DNA from: Paracoccaceae bacterium
GTDB taxonomy: Bacteria > Pseudomonadota > Alphaproteobacteria > Rhodobacterales > Rhodobacteraceae
DNA: 11,426 nt
NCBI GenBank assembly: GCA_003565055.1
Contig: PXDM01000439.1
Coordinates: forward strand, 1-11,426
Direction of reading: 5' to 3'
A program made the translations under genes and the position numbers. Of the stretch, positions 1 through 7,225 are shown one piece after another. Every line of letters starts with the position of its first letter. Within the stretch, counting starts at the first letter, position 1. Under the pieces are notes generated by a model that was given only the letters and a program-made list of their open reading frames with translations, did no database searches and was not told the origin of the DNA.

Positions 1-973
1 CATTGGGGCCAAGCTGGCCCACAGCTTCGCCCTTGAGTTGCACCTGCCCCGCAGGCGTCGGCACTTCCCCCGACAGCACCAGCAGCAATTCATCCTGACC
101 GTTGCCTGCGACGCCTGCGATGCCCAGCACCTCGCCTGCATGCAGCGTGAAGCTGATGTCTTTCAGCGACGTGCCGAACGGGTTGTTCGATTGCAGCGAC
201 AGACCCTGAACCTGCAACAGGGCCGCGCCCTTGGGCTTGGCGGGGCGCTCAGGTGGGGTCAGCACCTGGCCCACCATCAATTCCGCAAGTTCACGCGCGG
301 ATTTCTCGCGCGGGTCGCAGGTCGCGACCTTGCGCCCGCCACGCAGGATCGTCGCCTCATCACACAGCGCGCGGATCTCATCGAGCTTGTGCGAGATATA
401 GAGGATCGCCGTGCCCTCGCTCGACAACTGGCGCAGGGTGCGAAACAACACATCGACCTCCTGCGGGGTCAGCACCGAAGTCGGCTCATCCATGATCAGG
501 AGTTTTGGCTCCTGCAACAGACAGCGTACGATTTCAACGCGCTGGCGCTCACCTGCCGACAAATCGCCCACCAGCCGATTGGGGTCGAGCGGCAGGCCGT
601 AGGCGGTCGAGACTTCGCGGATCCGCGCCGCCAGGTCGCGCAGCGGCGGCGGGTTCTCCATCCCGAGCGCGACATTTTCGGCCACGTCGAGCGCGTCGAA
701 GAGGCTGAAATGCTGAAACACCATCGCAACGCCATTGCGCCGCGCCTCGGACGGCTGCGCGGGCGCATAGTCCGCGCCGCGCAGGGTCATCGTGCCGCGG
801 TCGGGCTTGACCAGCCCGTAGATCATCTTGACCAGCGTCGATTTGCCTGCGCCATTCTCGCCCAGTAGCGCGTGCATCTGCCCGGTCCCGATCTCGAAGG
901 AGATATCATCATTGGCCAGCACGCCCGGATAGGCTTTGGTCAGTCCGTCCAGTCGCAAGAGTGGCTGGCGCAT
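1..973 (-). CDS. Simple-sugar/nucleoside (BMP-type) ABC transporter ATP-binding protein, partial
   Basis: This is the cytoplasmic energising subunit of an importer of the YufO/NupO/RbsA kind, with two ATPase domains in one chain. The first 324 residues are in the window; the C-terminus lies beyond the left edge. Domain 1 has Walker A GENGAGKST (38-46), the family-typical FQHFSLFDAL Q-loop stretch (86-95), signature LSAGE (138-142), Walker B LLIMDEP (158-164) and the switch His195. Domain 2 begins near residue 252 and has the degenerate P-loop GVAGNGQDEL (287-296) usual in this family. Two ATGs are adjacent; the second (973) is preferred because AGGAAG then lies 6 bases upstream (3 bases from the first, at 976). 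It is the first gene of its transcript here, so permease genes would be expected downstream, outside the window. The substrate cannot be told from this subunit; nucleosides/purines or simple sugars are likely. Confidence 0.95.
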   Translation of the reverse strand, partial: MRQPLLRLDGLTKAYPGVLANDDISFEIGTGQMHALLGENGAGKSTLVKMIYGLVKPDRGTMTLRGADYAPAQPSEARRNGVAMVFQHFSLFDALDVAENVALGMENPPPLRDLAARIREVSTAYGLPLDPNRLVGDLSAGERQRVEIVRCLLQEPKLLIMDEPTSVLTPQEVDVLFRTLRQLSSEGTAILYISHKLDEIRALCDEATILRGGRKVATCDPREKSARELAELMVGQVLTPPERPAKPKGAALLQVQGLSLQSNNPFGTSLKDISFTLHAGEVLGIAGVAGNGQDELLLVLSGEVPTPAGQVQLKGEAVGQLGPN

Positions 974-1187
974 CATAAACTTCCTGTGTCTGCTACTCGG
1001 GCAATGTTTGATGCAGAGCAAAGCGGGCAGGAATGGGATTGGCAAGTACAAACACGTTGTCGGGATGCCTAGAAGGTCTGACTGCCTTGATCATGGTCAT
1101 CAGGTGATGCGCTGTGTCTCCTGATGAAAAGCGCTTGAAAAAGCAACCTCGGATGCGCATTCTCTTCCGACGAGAGAAGAGGTCAGC
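974..1187. promoter_or_regulatory. Divergent intergenic region between ABC ATPase and TA unit
   Basis: This 214-bp spacer must hold promoters for the leftward ABC gene and the rightward toxin-antitoxin unit. On the plus strand TTGAAA at 1135-1140 is a possible -35, but the element 17 bases on (CATTCT, 1158-1163) is a poor -10. An 8-bp inverted repeat at 1097-1127 is listed separately. The purine-rich AGAGAAGAGG just before 1188 is the ribosome binding site of the antitoxin candidate. No small gene was found within the spacer. Confidence 0.4.
1097..1127. repeat. Inverted repeat, possible operator upstream of TA unit
   Basis: TCATCAGG (1097-1104) and its exact reverse complement CCTGATGA (1120-1127) are separated by 15 bases, 61 bp upstream of the antitoxin-candidate start. 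Type II TA units are commonly autoregulated by the antitoxin or the complex binding such palindromes. The position fits, but an 8-bp repeat can arise by chance and there is no T-tract to suggest a terminator. Confidence 0.35.
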
Positions 1188-1367
1188 ATGAAACACCAGA
1201 AGGAAAAGCTGCCTGACGGGGAGATCATACGAGATGGTGCCAGTGGTAGAGTGCTTTGCGTGACGACGGAGAAAGTCACGTCGCGCGCGTCGAAAACATC
1301 CGTAGAGGTTGTGGCCAAGACCTCGGACAAACACCGCGACGCACTCAAGAGACTAGTCAATCGCTAA
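1188..1367 (+). CDS. Small basic protein, putative antitoxin of the Doc-type toxin
   Basis: This 59-residue frame starts at ATG with AGAGG 5 bases upstream, a good ribosome binding site, and ends 1 bp before the GTG of the toxin gene. That is the layout of antitoxin-toxin pairs with translational coupling. The protein is rich in Lys/Arg/Thr/Ser, with a central segment DGASGRVL (16-23) and a later TSVEVV (37-42). It lacks the recognisable Phd/YefM N-terminal pattern and any Fic-inhibitory [S/T]xxxE[G/N] motif I can find. The segment R-D-x-x-S-G-R plus a downstream T-S-V recalls small uncharacterised proteins encoded next to Doc toxins, but that is from memory and unverified. The antitoxin role is inferred from position and length. 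It could also be a small DNA-binding or structural protein. Confidence 0.6.
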   Translation: MKHQKEKLPDGEIIRDGASGRVLCVTTEKVTSRASKTSVEVVAKTSDKHRDALKRLVNR

Positions 1368-1368
1368 G

Positions 1369-1740
1369 GTGCATTACAGATTGACGCTTGCGGATGCGCT
1401 CGTCGCACATGATGAGGCGCTGTCATATGGAGGGCGCGCCGGGATTGTCAGCATCCACCTGATCGAGTCTGCGCTTGCCCGGCCTTATTCCGGCTACCAC
1501 AGGAAGATCTGGCAAAAGGCCGCCGTGGTTCTGCATGGTTTTGTGTCCAATCATGGATTTACGGACGGCAACAAGCGCACTGCACTTTTGTTGACAGAAC
1601 TGCTCGTCACGCGTAGCGGGTATGAGCTTGTGCTCGACGAGGGTGCTGCAATCGACGACCTCGTGGTGGGGGTCGCAGCGGGTCAAATCGAGCTTGACGC
1701 GTTGCAGGCTTGGTTTCGGACGCACATTGTGAAAATCTGA
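1369..1740 (+). CDS. doc: Doc-like toxin (Fic/Doc family, type II TA)
   Basis: This 123-residue protein is a compact Fic fold of the Doc subfamily, whose best-studied member (phage P1 Doc) inactivates EF-Tu by phosphorylation and stops translation. The Fic motif reads HGFTDGNKRTA at residues 62-72, with catalytic His62, metal-binding Asp66 and Lys69-Arg70. A Lys replaces the second Gly of AMPylating Fic proteins (HxFx[D/E]GNGR), which points to Doc-type kinase activity. The upstream helix ALARPYSGY (36-43 region) is also typical of the family. The start is GTG, 1 bp after the upstream stop; there is no strong ribosome binding site of its own, so coupling to the upstream gene is likely. The length matches the usual 120-130 residues and the catalytic residues look intact. 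dnaE begins 25 bp downstream. Confidence 0.9.
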   Translation: MHYRLTLADALVAHDEALSYGGRAGIVSIHLIESALARPYSGYHRKIWQKAAVVLHGFVSNHGFTDGNKRTALLLTELLVTRSGYELVLDEGAAIDDLVVGVAAGQIELDALQAWFRTHIVKI

Positions 1741-1765
1741 AGCGAAGGCCAGTTCAGGACGACCC

Positions 1766-4700
1766 ATGACCCAAGCCCCCCGTTTCATCCATCTGCGCAC
1801 CCACACGGAATATTCGCTTCTCGAAGGGGCGATTCCGCTGAAGAAACTTGTCAAGGATTGCGCGGCCAAGGGCTATCCGGCCGTCGCGGTCACGGATACC
1901 GACAACCTCTTCGCCGCGCTCGAATTCTCGGTGCTGGCGTCTGGCGCGGGGGTGCAGCCGATCCTTGGCTGTCAGATGTCGGTCGCCTATGATCCGCCGC
2001 TGCCGGGCGAAAAGCTGCGGATGCCCGCGCCTGTGGTGCTGCTCGCGCAGTCGGAGCAGGGCTATATGAACCTGATGGCGCTGAATTCCTGCCTTTATCT
2101 GCCGAAAGATCGCCCTGTCCCGCAGGTCACGCTGGAGGAGCTGGAGGCGCATTCCGACGGGCTGATCTGCCTGACAGGCGGGGCGGAAGGCGCGGTCGGC
2201 AAGCTGATCCAGACCAACCAGATGCCCAAAGCCCGCGCGCTGATGGAGCGGCTGGCGCGGGCCTTTCCGGGCCGTCTCTATGTCGAATTGCAGCGCCATG
2301 CGGGCGAAGACGGGCAGATGATGGAGGCCGAGCGCGTCACGGAACGCCCCTTTGTCGAGCTAGCCCATGCGCTGGAATTGCCGCTGGTGGCGACGAATGA
2401 CGCCTATTTTCCAAGCCCCGACATGTATCAGGCCCATGATGCGCTTTTGTGCATCAAGGACGGCGCCTATGTCGATCAGGCCGCGCCCCGTCGCAGGCTG
2501 ACCCCGCAGCATTACCTGAAATCGCCCGAAGAAATGGCAGCCGTTTTTGCCGATCTGCCCGAGGCGCTGGAAAACACCGTCGAGATCGCGCGGCGCTGTG
2601 CCCATAAGGCCGAGCGCCGCGCACCGATCCTGCCGCGCTTTGCCGAGGATGAGGTCGAGGAACTCCGCCGTCAGGCCCGCGAAGGGCTGGCGGCGCGGTT
2701 GGCCGTGATCCCCCATGCCGCCCCGGTCGCAGAATACGAGGCGCGGCTGGACTTCGAGCTGGGCATTATCGAAGGCATGGGCTTTCCCGGCTATTTCCTG
2801 ATCGTGGCCGATTTCATCAAATGGGCCAAGGATAACGACATCCCCGTAGGGCCGGGCCGGGGCTCGGGGGCGGGTAGTCTGGTCGCCTACGCTTTGACGA
2901 TCACCGATCTTGACCCGTTGCGCTATGCACTGCTTTTCGAGCGGTTCCTGAACCCCGAACGCGTCTCGATGCCGGATTTCGACATCGACTTCTGCATGGA
3001 CCGCCGCGAAGAGGTGATCCGCTACACGCAGGAAAAATATGGCCATGACAAGGTGGGCCAGATCATCACCTTCGGCGCGCTTTTGTCCAAAGCGGCTGTG
3101 CGCGATGTGGGCCGCGTGCTGCAACTGCCCTTCGGGCAGGTCGACAAGCTGTCGAAGATGATCCCGGTCGAGGGTGTGAAGCCGGTCAGCATCGAAAAAG
3201 CGCTCGCCGATGAGCCGCGCCTGCGCGAGATGGCGAAATCGGAGGAAGTGGTCGACCGGCTTCTGACGCATGCGCAAAAAGTCGAGGGGCTTTTGCGCAA
3301 TGCCTCGACCCATGCCGCCGGTGTCGTGATCGGCGACCGCCCGCTGGATCAACTGGTCCCGCTCTACCGCGATCCGCGCTCTGATATGCCTGCGACGCAG
3401 TTCAACATGAAATGGGTCGAACAAGCGGGGCTGGTGAAATTCGACTTTCTGGGGCTGAAGACCCTGACGGTGATCCAGAACGCCATTGAGCTCTTGCGCC
3501 GTCGCGGGGTCGATCTCGATATCAGCGCGATCCCGCTCGATGACGAGGCGAGTTACAAGCTCTACGCCTCGGCCCGCACGGTCGCTGTGTTTCAGGTGGA
3601 AAGCTCGGGCATGATGGACGCGCTGCGGCGCATGAAGCCCACCTGCATCGAGGATATCGTGGCGCTGGTGGCGCTCTATCGTCCGGGCCCGATGGAGAAT
3701 ATTCCGACCTATTGCGAGGTGAAAAACGGCCTCAAGCCGCTCGAATCGATCCATCCCTCGATTGACCATATCCTTGAGGAAACCCAAGGCATCATCGTCT
3801 ATCAGGAACAGGTGATGCAGATCGCGCAGGTCATGGCGGGCTATTCGCTCGGGCAGGCCGACCTTCTGCGCCGCGCCATGGGCAAGAAGATCGCCGAGGA
3901 AATGGCCAAGGAGCGGCCCAAATTCGTCGATGGCGCTGTCGCGAATGGTGTGGACAAGAAGAAGGCGGGCGAGGTTTTCGACCTGTTGGAGAAATTCGCC
4001 AATTATGGCTTCAACAAATCCCACGCGGCGGCCTATGCGGTGGTCAGCTATCAGACGGCTTACCTCAAGGCGAATTACCCGGTCGGATTCATGGCCGGTG
4101 TGATGAATTGCGATATCCATCTGACCGAGAAACTCGCCGTCTATAAACGCGAGGTCGATCGGATGGAGATCGACGTGATCCCGCCCTGCGTCAACCGCTC
4201 GCGCGCGCGCTTCGACGTGAAGGATGGCGCGCTGGTCTATGCGTTGGGCGCACTGAAGAACGTCGGGCTCGACGCGATGCGGCTGATCGTGGACGGTCGC
4301 GGCGCTCAGCCTTTCGCGACGCTGTTTGACCTCGCGCGGCGCGTCGATCTGAAACGCGTGGGCAAGCGCCCGCTGGAGATGCTGGCGCGCGCAGGCGCAT
4401 TCGACGTGCTCGACCGCAACCGCCGGCGCGTCTTTGACAGCCTCGATGCGCTGGTCAGCTACTCGGCTGCGATCCATGAGGCGCGCGCGTCCAATCAGGT
4501 CTCGCTCTTTGGCGAGGCGGGCGAGGACATCCCCGAGCCGCGCCTGAGTGGCTGCGACGACTGGCTGCCGACCGAGCGGCTGGCGCAGGAACATCAGGCG
4601 ATCGGCTTCTACCTTTCGGGCCATCCGCTCGATGATTATGCCGGACCCCTGCGGCGCAAGCAGGTGATGACTCTGGCCGAGATCGAGAAGAAGGCCGCAG

Positions 4701-5209
4701 GCGGGCCACTGGTGGCCAAGATCGCAGGCGCCGTGTCAGGGCGGCAGGAACGCAAATCCGCGCGCGGCAATCGCTTCGCCTTTGTTCAGCTCTCAGATCC
4801 GACGGGTCTCTATGAGGTGACAGTATTTTCCGACACACTGGAGGCCGGGCGGCAATATCTCGATGCAGGGCAGAATGTCGTGCTCACGGTCGAGGCGACG
4901 CTGGAAGCGGAAACGCTGAAGCTTCTCGCCCGAGGCGTGCAGCCGATTGATTCGGTCGTGGCGGATGCGGGGGCGGTGGGGTTGCGCGTGCATGTCGATG
5001 CGCCTGAGGCGATCTTGTCAGTTGCATCGGTTCTGTCGCGATATGGTGACAGTCCGGCGCGGGCAGGTGGTCCGCTTCTGTTTTGCGTGACCGACCCCGC
5101 GCTTGGTCAGGAATATGAAGTCGATGCGGGGGCACGCTTTGCAATCACGCCTCAGATCAAGGGGGCGGTGAAATCACTCGCTGGTGTGGTTCTCGTGGAG
5201 GACATGTAA
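1766..5209 (+). CDS. dnaE: DNA polymerase III subunit alpha (replicative polymerase)
   Basis: This is the catalytic subunit of the replicative DNA polymerase, 1147 residues, close to the 1160 of E. coli and apparently intact. An N-terminal PHP domain begins at FIHLRTHTEYS (7-17). The second metal-ligand His of the H-x-H motif is Arg11, as in E. coli, so an active PHP nuclease is unlikely. The palm contains GPGRGSGAGS (near 362-371) and the catalytic PDFDIDF (403-409, Asp404 and Asp406), with the third carboxylate Asp560 in KFDFLG. The fingers include the HAAAYAVVSYQTAYLK segment. A clamp-binding motif QVSLF lies at 911-915, and an OB-fold occupies roughly 985-1065. The ATG has AGGACG upstream. 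No promoter is evident in the 25-bp gap after the toxin gene, so transcription must start further upstream or inside that gene. Confidence 0.99.
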   Translation: MTQAPRFIHLRTHTEYSLLEGAIPLKKLVKDCAAKGYPAVAVTDTDNLFAALEFSVLASGAGVQPILGCQMSVAYDPPLPGEKLRMPAPVVLLAQSEQGYMNLMALNSCLYLPKDRPVPQVTLEELEAHSDGLICLTGGAEGAVGKLIQTNQMPKARALMERLARAFPGRLYVELQRHAGEDGQMMEAERVTERPFVELAHALELPLVATNDAYFPSPDMYQAHDALLCIKDGAYVDQAAPRRRLTPQHYLKSPEEMAAVFADLPEALENTVEIARRCAHKAERRAPILPRFAEDEVEELRRQAREGLAARLAVIPHAAPVAEYEARLDFELGIIEGMGFPGYFLIVADFIKWAKDNDIPVGPGRGSGAGSLVAYALTITDLDPLRYALLFERFLNPERVSMPDFDIDFCMDRREEVIRYTQEKYGHDKVGQIITFGALLSKAAVRDVGRVLQLPFGQVDKLSKMIPVEGVKPVSIEKALADEPRLREMAKSEEVVDRLLTHAQKVEGLLRNASTHAAGVVIGDRPLDQLVPLYRDPRSDMPATQFNMKWVEQAGLVKFDFLGLKTLTVIQNAIELLRRRGVDLDISAIPLDDEASYKLYASARTVAVFQVESSGMMDALRRMKPTCIEDIVALVALYRPGPMENIPTYCEVKNGLKPLESIHPSIDHILEETQGIIVYQEQVMQIAQVMAGYSLGQADLLRRAMGKKIAEEMAKERPKFVDGAVANGVDKKKAGEVFDLLEKFANYGFNKSHAAAYAVVSYQTAYLKANYPVGFMAGVMNCDIHLTEKLAVYKREVDRMEIDVIPPCVNRSRARFDVKDGALVYALGALKNVGLDAMRLIVDGRGAQPFATLFDLARRVDLKRVGKRPLEMLARAGAFDVLDRNRRRVFDSLDALVSYSAAIHEARASNQVSLFGEAGEDIPEPRLSGCDDWLPTERLAQEHQAIGFYLSGHPLDDYAGPLRRKQVMTLAEIEKKAAGGPLVAKIAGAVSGRQERKSARGNRFAFVQLSDPTGLYEVTVFSDTLEAGRQYLDAGQNVVLTVEATLEAETLKLLARGVQPIDSVVADAGAVGLRVHVDAPEAILSVASVLSRYGDSPARAGGPLLFCVTDPALGQEYEVDAGARFAITPQIKGAVKSLAGVVLVEDM

Positions 5210-5743
5210 CCTGGCGCAACGGACATGTCTGCACTGTAAGGTGACAACAGACGATACGCGGTTTTTGAGGTGAACCGATGCAGTGGATGGCCGACCAGCG
5301 CGGCGGCCCTCCCGAGGCTTTTTGCCTGCCATTCATCAAGCTCTCAAGAATTTTCGCCGGGGCTTTGCGTTCGCGGGGGTATCATTCCCTGAATTGAGTG
5401 CTTTTCCTCTTGCGCCCAGCTCAAAGCCTGATCCTCCATGCTCTGCTGGACAACCAATATGTGCAGTGCGACCCCAGAGCCCTCACCCACCGCGAGCGTG
5501 ATGTTGTCGCAGTAAAGAGCGCCGCCCCTCCCCGGTCACGACCCGGCCATCGCCGAGGCAGTGCAAATTGCGCAGGCGCGCGCATCTGTCGGAGCAGGGC
5601 GTCGGGGCTTGATGTCCTGTCAGCGGCACTGACGCAGGACGCGTCGCTGCGACCGCCGGAGCTCTGGTCCGACAGTCTGGGGCCTGTGTCTTGATTTCGC
5701 CCTGCGATGCGCGCATGTTGCCGGGCAAGCATGGCGAGAGAAA
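5210..5743. other. Long intergenic region upstream of the NusG-like gene
   Basis: This 534-bp stretch holds no confident long gene. It contains a repeated GACATGT (5201-5207, overlapping the dnaE stop, and 5222-5228), a 39-codon frame listed separately, and coding-like but interrupted frames between 5398 and 5694. One of these includes a segment reading ALTHRERDVV, vaguely like the start of a LuxR-type helix-turn-helix. A perfect 10-bp palindrome ATGCGCGCAT lies at 5707-5716. I see no convincing terminator after dnaE and no sequence like the E. coli ops element, although a leader for the antiterminator-led locus could lie here. Confidence 0.5.
5278..5397 (+). CDS. Possible small protein of 39 residues
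   Basis: This short frame begins at ATG with GAGGTGA ending 4 bases before it, a stronger ribosome binding site than most genes in the window have. The predicted peptide starts MQWMADQRGG, has one Cys, then a stretch FIKLSRIFAGALRSRG that could form an amphipathic basic helix, and ends HSLN. I recognise no family. It has no Thr, so it does not match a lasso-peptide precursor leader, where a penultimate Thr is conserved. It may be a genuine small protein, a leader peptide for the downstream locus, or chance. Confidence 0.3.
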   Translation: MQWMADQRGGPPEAFCLPFIKLSRIFAGALRSRGYHSLN

Positions 5744-6250
5744 ATGAACGATCACGATATCACTTGGTTTCTGGCTCAGTTCAAACCGAACAGCCATTAC
5801 ATTGCTGAACGAAACCTGACGCGCCAGGGGTTCCGGACCTTTTTGCCGATGCAAAAGCAGACCTCACGCGCTCGTGGACGATTCGTGACGAAGCTGCGAC
5901 CGCTGTTTCCGGGGTATCTTCTGGTCGCGCTGGACCTGATGCGGGGCGACTGGCGTGTTGTGAACTCGACCTATGGTGTGTCGCGGTTGGTCAGTCTTGG
6001 CAAGGAGCCGACACCGGTCCCGAAGGGGCTGGTGCGTGACCTGATGTCTCGCTGTGACCGCGAGGGCACGCTCCTTGTAGACAACCCGTTCCAGCCTGGC
6101 GATGAGGTCATGCTCACAAGCGGGCCATTCACGGAATTTGTGGCAACGATCGAGCGCATCACCCCCGACCGCCGGATCTATGTGCTGATGGAATTGATGG
6201 GCGCACAGACCCGTGTCGCTGTCTGCCCCGAGAGCCTGCGCGCGGTCTAG
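5744..6250 (+). CDS. NusG/RfaH-like specialised transcription elongation factor
   Basis: This 168-residue protein has the NusG two-domain plan. An NGN domain (about 6-105) contains WFLAQFKPNSHYIAERNL and the hallmark PLFPGYLLV (53-61), which contacts RNA polymerase. A KOW-type domain (about 117-168) has GDEVMLTSGPFTEFVATIE. Housekeeping NusG sits in the secE-nusG-ribosomal protein operon. This copy stands alone at the head of an apparent exopolysaccharide/modification locus, which is typical of operon-specific paralogues such as RfaH, UpxY and LoaP that let RNA polymerase read long operons. It probably promotes transcription of the genes to the right. The ribosome binding site is weak (GAGAG close to the ATG). 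The next gene converges on it from the minus strand with only 48 bp between the stops. Confidence 0.92.
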   Translation: MNDHDITWFLAQFKPNSHYIAERNLTRQGFRTFLPMQKQTSRARGRFVTKLRPLFPGYLLVALDLMRGDWRVVNSTYGVSRLVSLGKEPTPVPKGLVRDLMSRCDREGTLLVDNPFQPGDEVMLTSGPFTEFVATIERITPDRRIYVLMELMGAQTRVAVCPESLRAV

Positions 6251-6281
6251 GCGCGGGCGCGACCCGGCCCAACGTGGTATG

Positions 6282-6297
6282 GCCGCGCGAGAGCGGC
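6282..6297. terminator. Possible hairpin between converging genes
   Basis: GCCGC (6282-6286) and GCGGC (6293-6297) can pair around a 6-base loop in the short gap between the converging NusG-like and kinase genes. An outer pair, ACCCGGC (6262-6268) and GCCGGGT (6309-6315), encloses it. No T-run follows on either strand, so it is at best a weak or factor-assisted bidirectional stop. Confidence 0.25.
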
Positions 6298-6298
6298 G

Positions 6299-7150
6299 CT
6301 ATGGCGCAGCCGGGTCCGCGTCGTCATTGATATGGGATGCAAAGCGGCTCAGGGTTTTGAATATGTGACCCCTATCCCCGAAAATCGCTGCAATTTCAGG
6401 TCGGTAGACCGCGTTCATCAGAAGTGTGACAGCCTCCGCCCCAACAGGTTGCGAGATATGTTTGCCGTGATCGGCGATTTCGATCAGGTTCTTCAGAACC
6501 TGCGGTTCGTCGACAAACATCGCCGGATCATAGAGGTGGAACTTGTCGTAGCGCATGATATCGCGGGTCAGGCGAGAGGGATCGACACCAAAGCGCGCGA
6601 CTGCGTCATCCCACAACTTGATCCGGTTCATTCCCGCATGCAGGCGTGGAAGCGGATCATCTGGATGCAGCGCCGCCACATCATCGCAGATCACGGGCCA
6701 GCCATGAGTGAAATGCAACTCCGCGACCTTGGTTGATTTTCCGGCGCCAGACTCGCCTGTGAACGCCGTCACGCCGTCCGGGGCCTTGATCGCAGAGATA
6801 TGCAGCGGGATCAGGCCGCGCATATGCATCAATGCCCCGAACCCGGTCCCGAAGAGATAGGCGCGCATGTCGCTCTCGACCGCGCCCGGCATCATTTCGA
6901 CAGTGATTCGGTCGGGGCGCTCGATCAGCATGCTTGCGATCTCCGCGAAATGGCACAGGCAGGCGTCGCGCGTCGCCCTGATCCAGTGACCAAAGGCAAC
7001 GCCCTTCTCCAAGCTGAGCGGCGCGGTCGCCCGGCGCAATTCCACAGTGGCGTAGCCACGGCTGGTGGCCTGCTCGGGAGTGATTTCTGCAAGCTCGGGA
7101 CAATCGAAATCAGACGCAATCGCCAGGCCGTACAAATGATAGAGCTTCAC
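6299..7150 (-). CDS. HPr-kinase-like P-loop kinase (lasso-peptide-cluster type)
   Basis: This 283-residue protein resembles the HprK-like serine kinases of paeninodin-type lasso clusters, which phosphorylate a Ser side chain of the precursor peptide. The N-terminus VKLYHLYGLAIASDFDCPEL is typical of that group. Walker A is GESGAGKST (132-140), a Walker-B-like CDD lies at 155-157, and His117 sits 15 residues before the P-loop, matching the catalytic His of HPr kinase. The C-terminal signature and regulatory parts of true HprK are not evident, and no HPr/PTS genes are nearby. The GTG start was chosen because GGAGA lies just upstream and homologues start here. An in-frame TTG at 7222, 3 bp after the stop of the B2 gene, is the alternative and would give 307 residues. 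It is likely cotranscribed with the B2 gene. Confidence 0.87.
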   Translation of the reverse strand: MKLYHLYGLAIASDFDCPELAEITPEQATSRGYATVELRRATAPLSLEKGVAFGHWIRATRDACLCHFAEIASMLIERPDRITVEMMPGAVESDMRAYLFGTGFGALMHMRGLIPLHISAIKAPDGVTAFTGESGAGKSTKVAELHFTHGWPVICDDVAALHPDDPLPRLHAGMNRIKLWDDAVARFGVDPSRLTRDIMRYDKFHLYDPAMFVDEPQVLKNLIEIADHGKHISQPVGAEAVTLLMNAVYRPEIAAIFGDRGHIFKTLSRFASHINDDADPAAP

Positions 7151-7225
7151 ATCTATCTCCGAAAAAAGGCGCGCGCAAATATACTCGGACAGGTCTTTAC
7201 GCGCCGCTGGGGGCTTGTGCAATTC

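Noticed and set aside
2360..4624. Long minus-strand open frame opposite dnaE
   Set aside because: It is an antisense shadow caused by strong GC codon bias of dnaE; its composition is His/Arg/Asp-rich with no recognisable domain.
5300..5323. Possible dnaE terminator: GCCCTCCCGAGGC followed by TTTTT
   Set aside because: The hairpin needs a bulge and a 2-base loop, so it would not form; the T-run alone is not enough.
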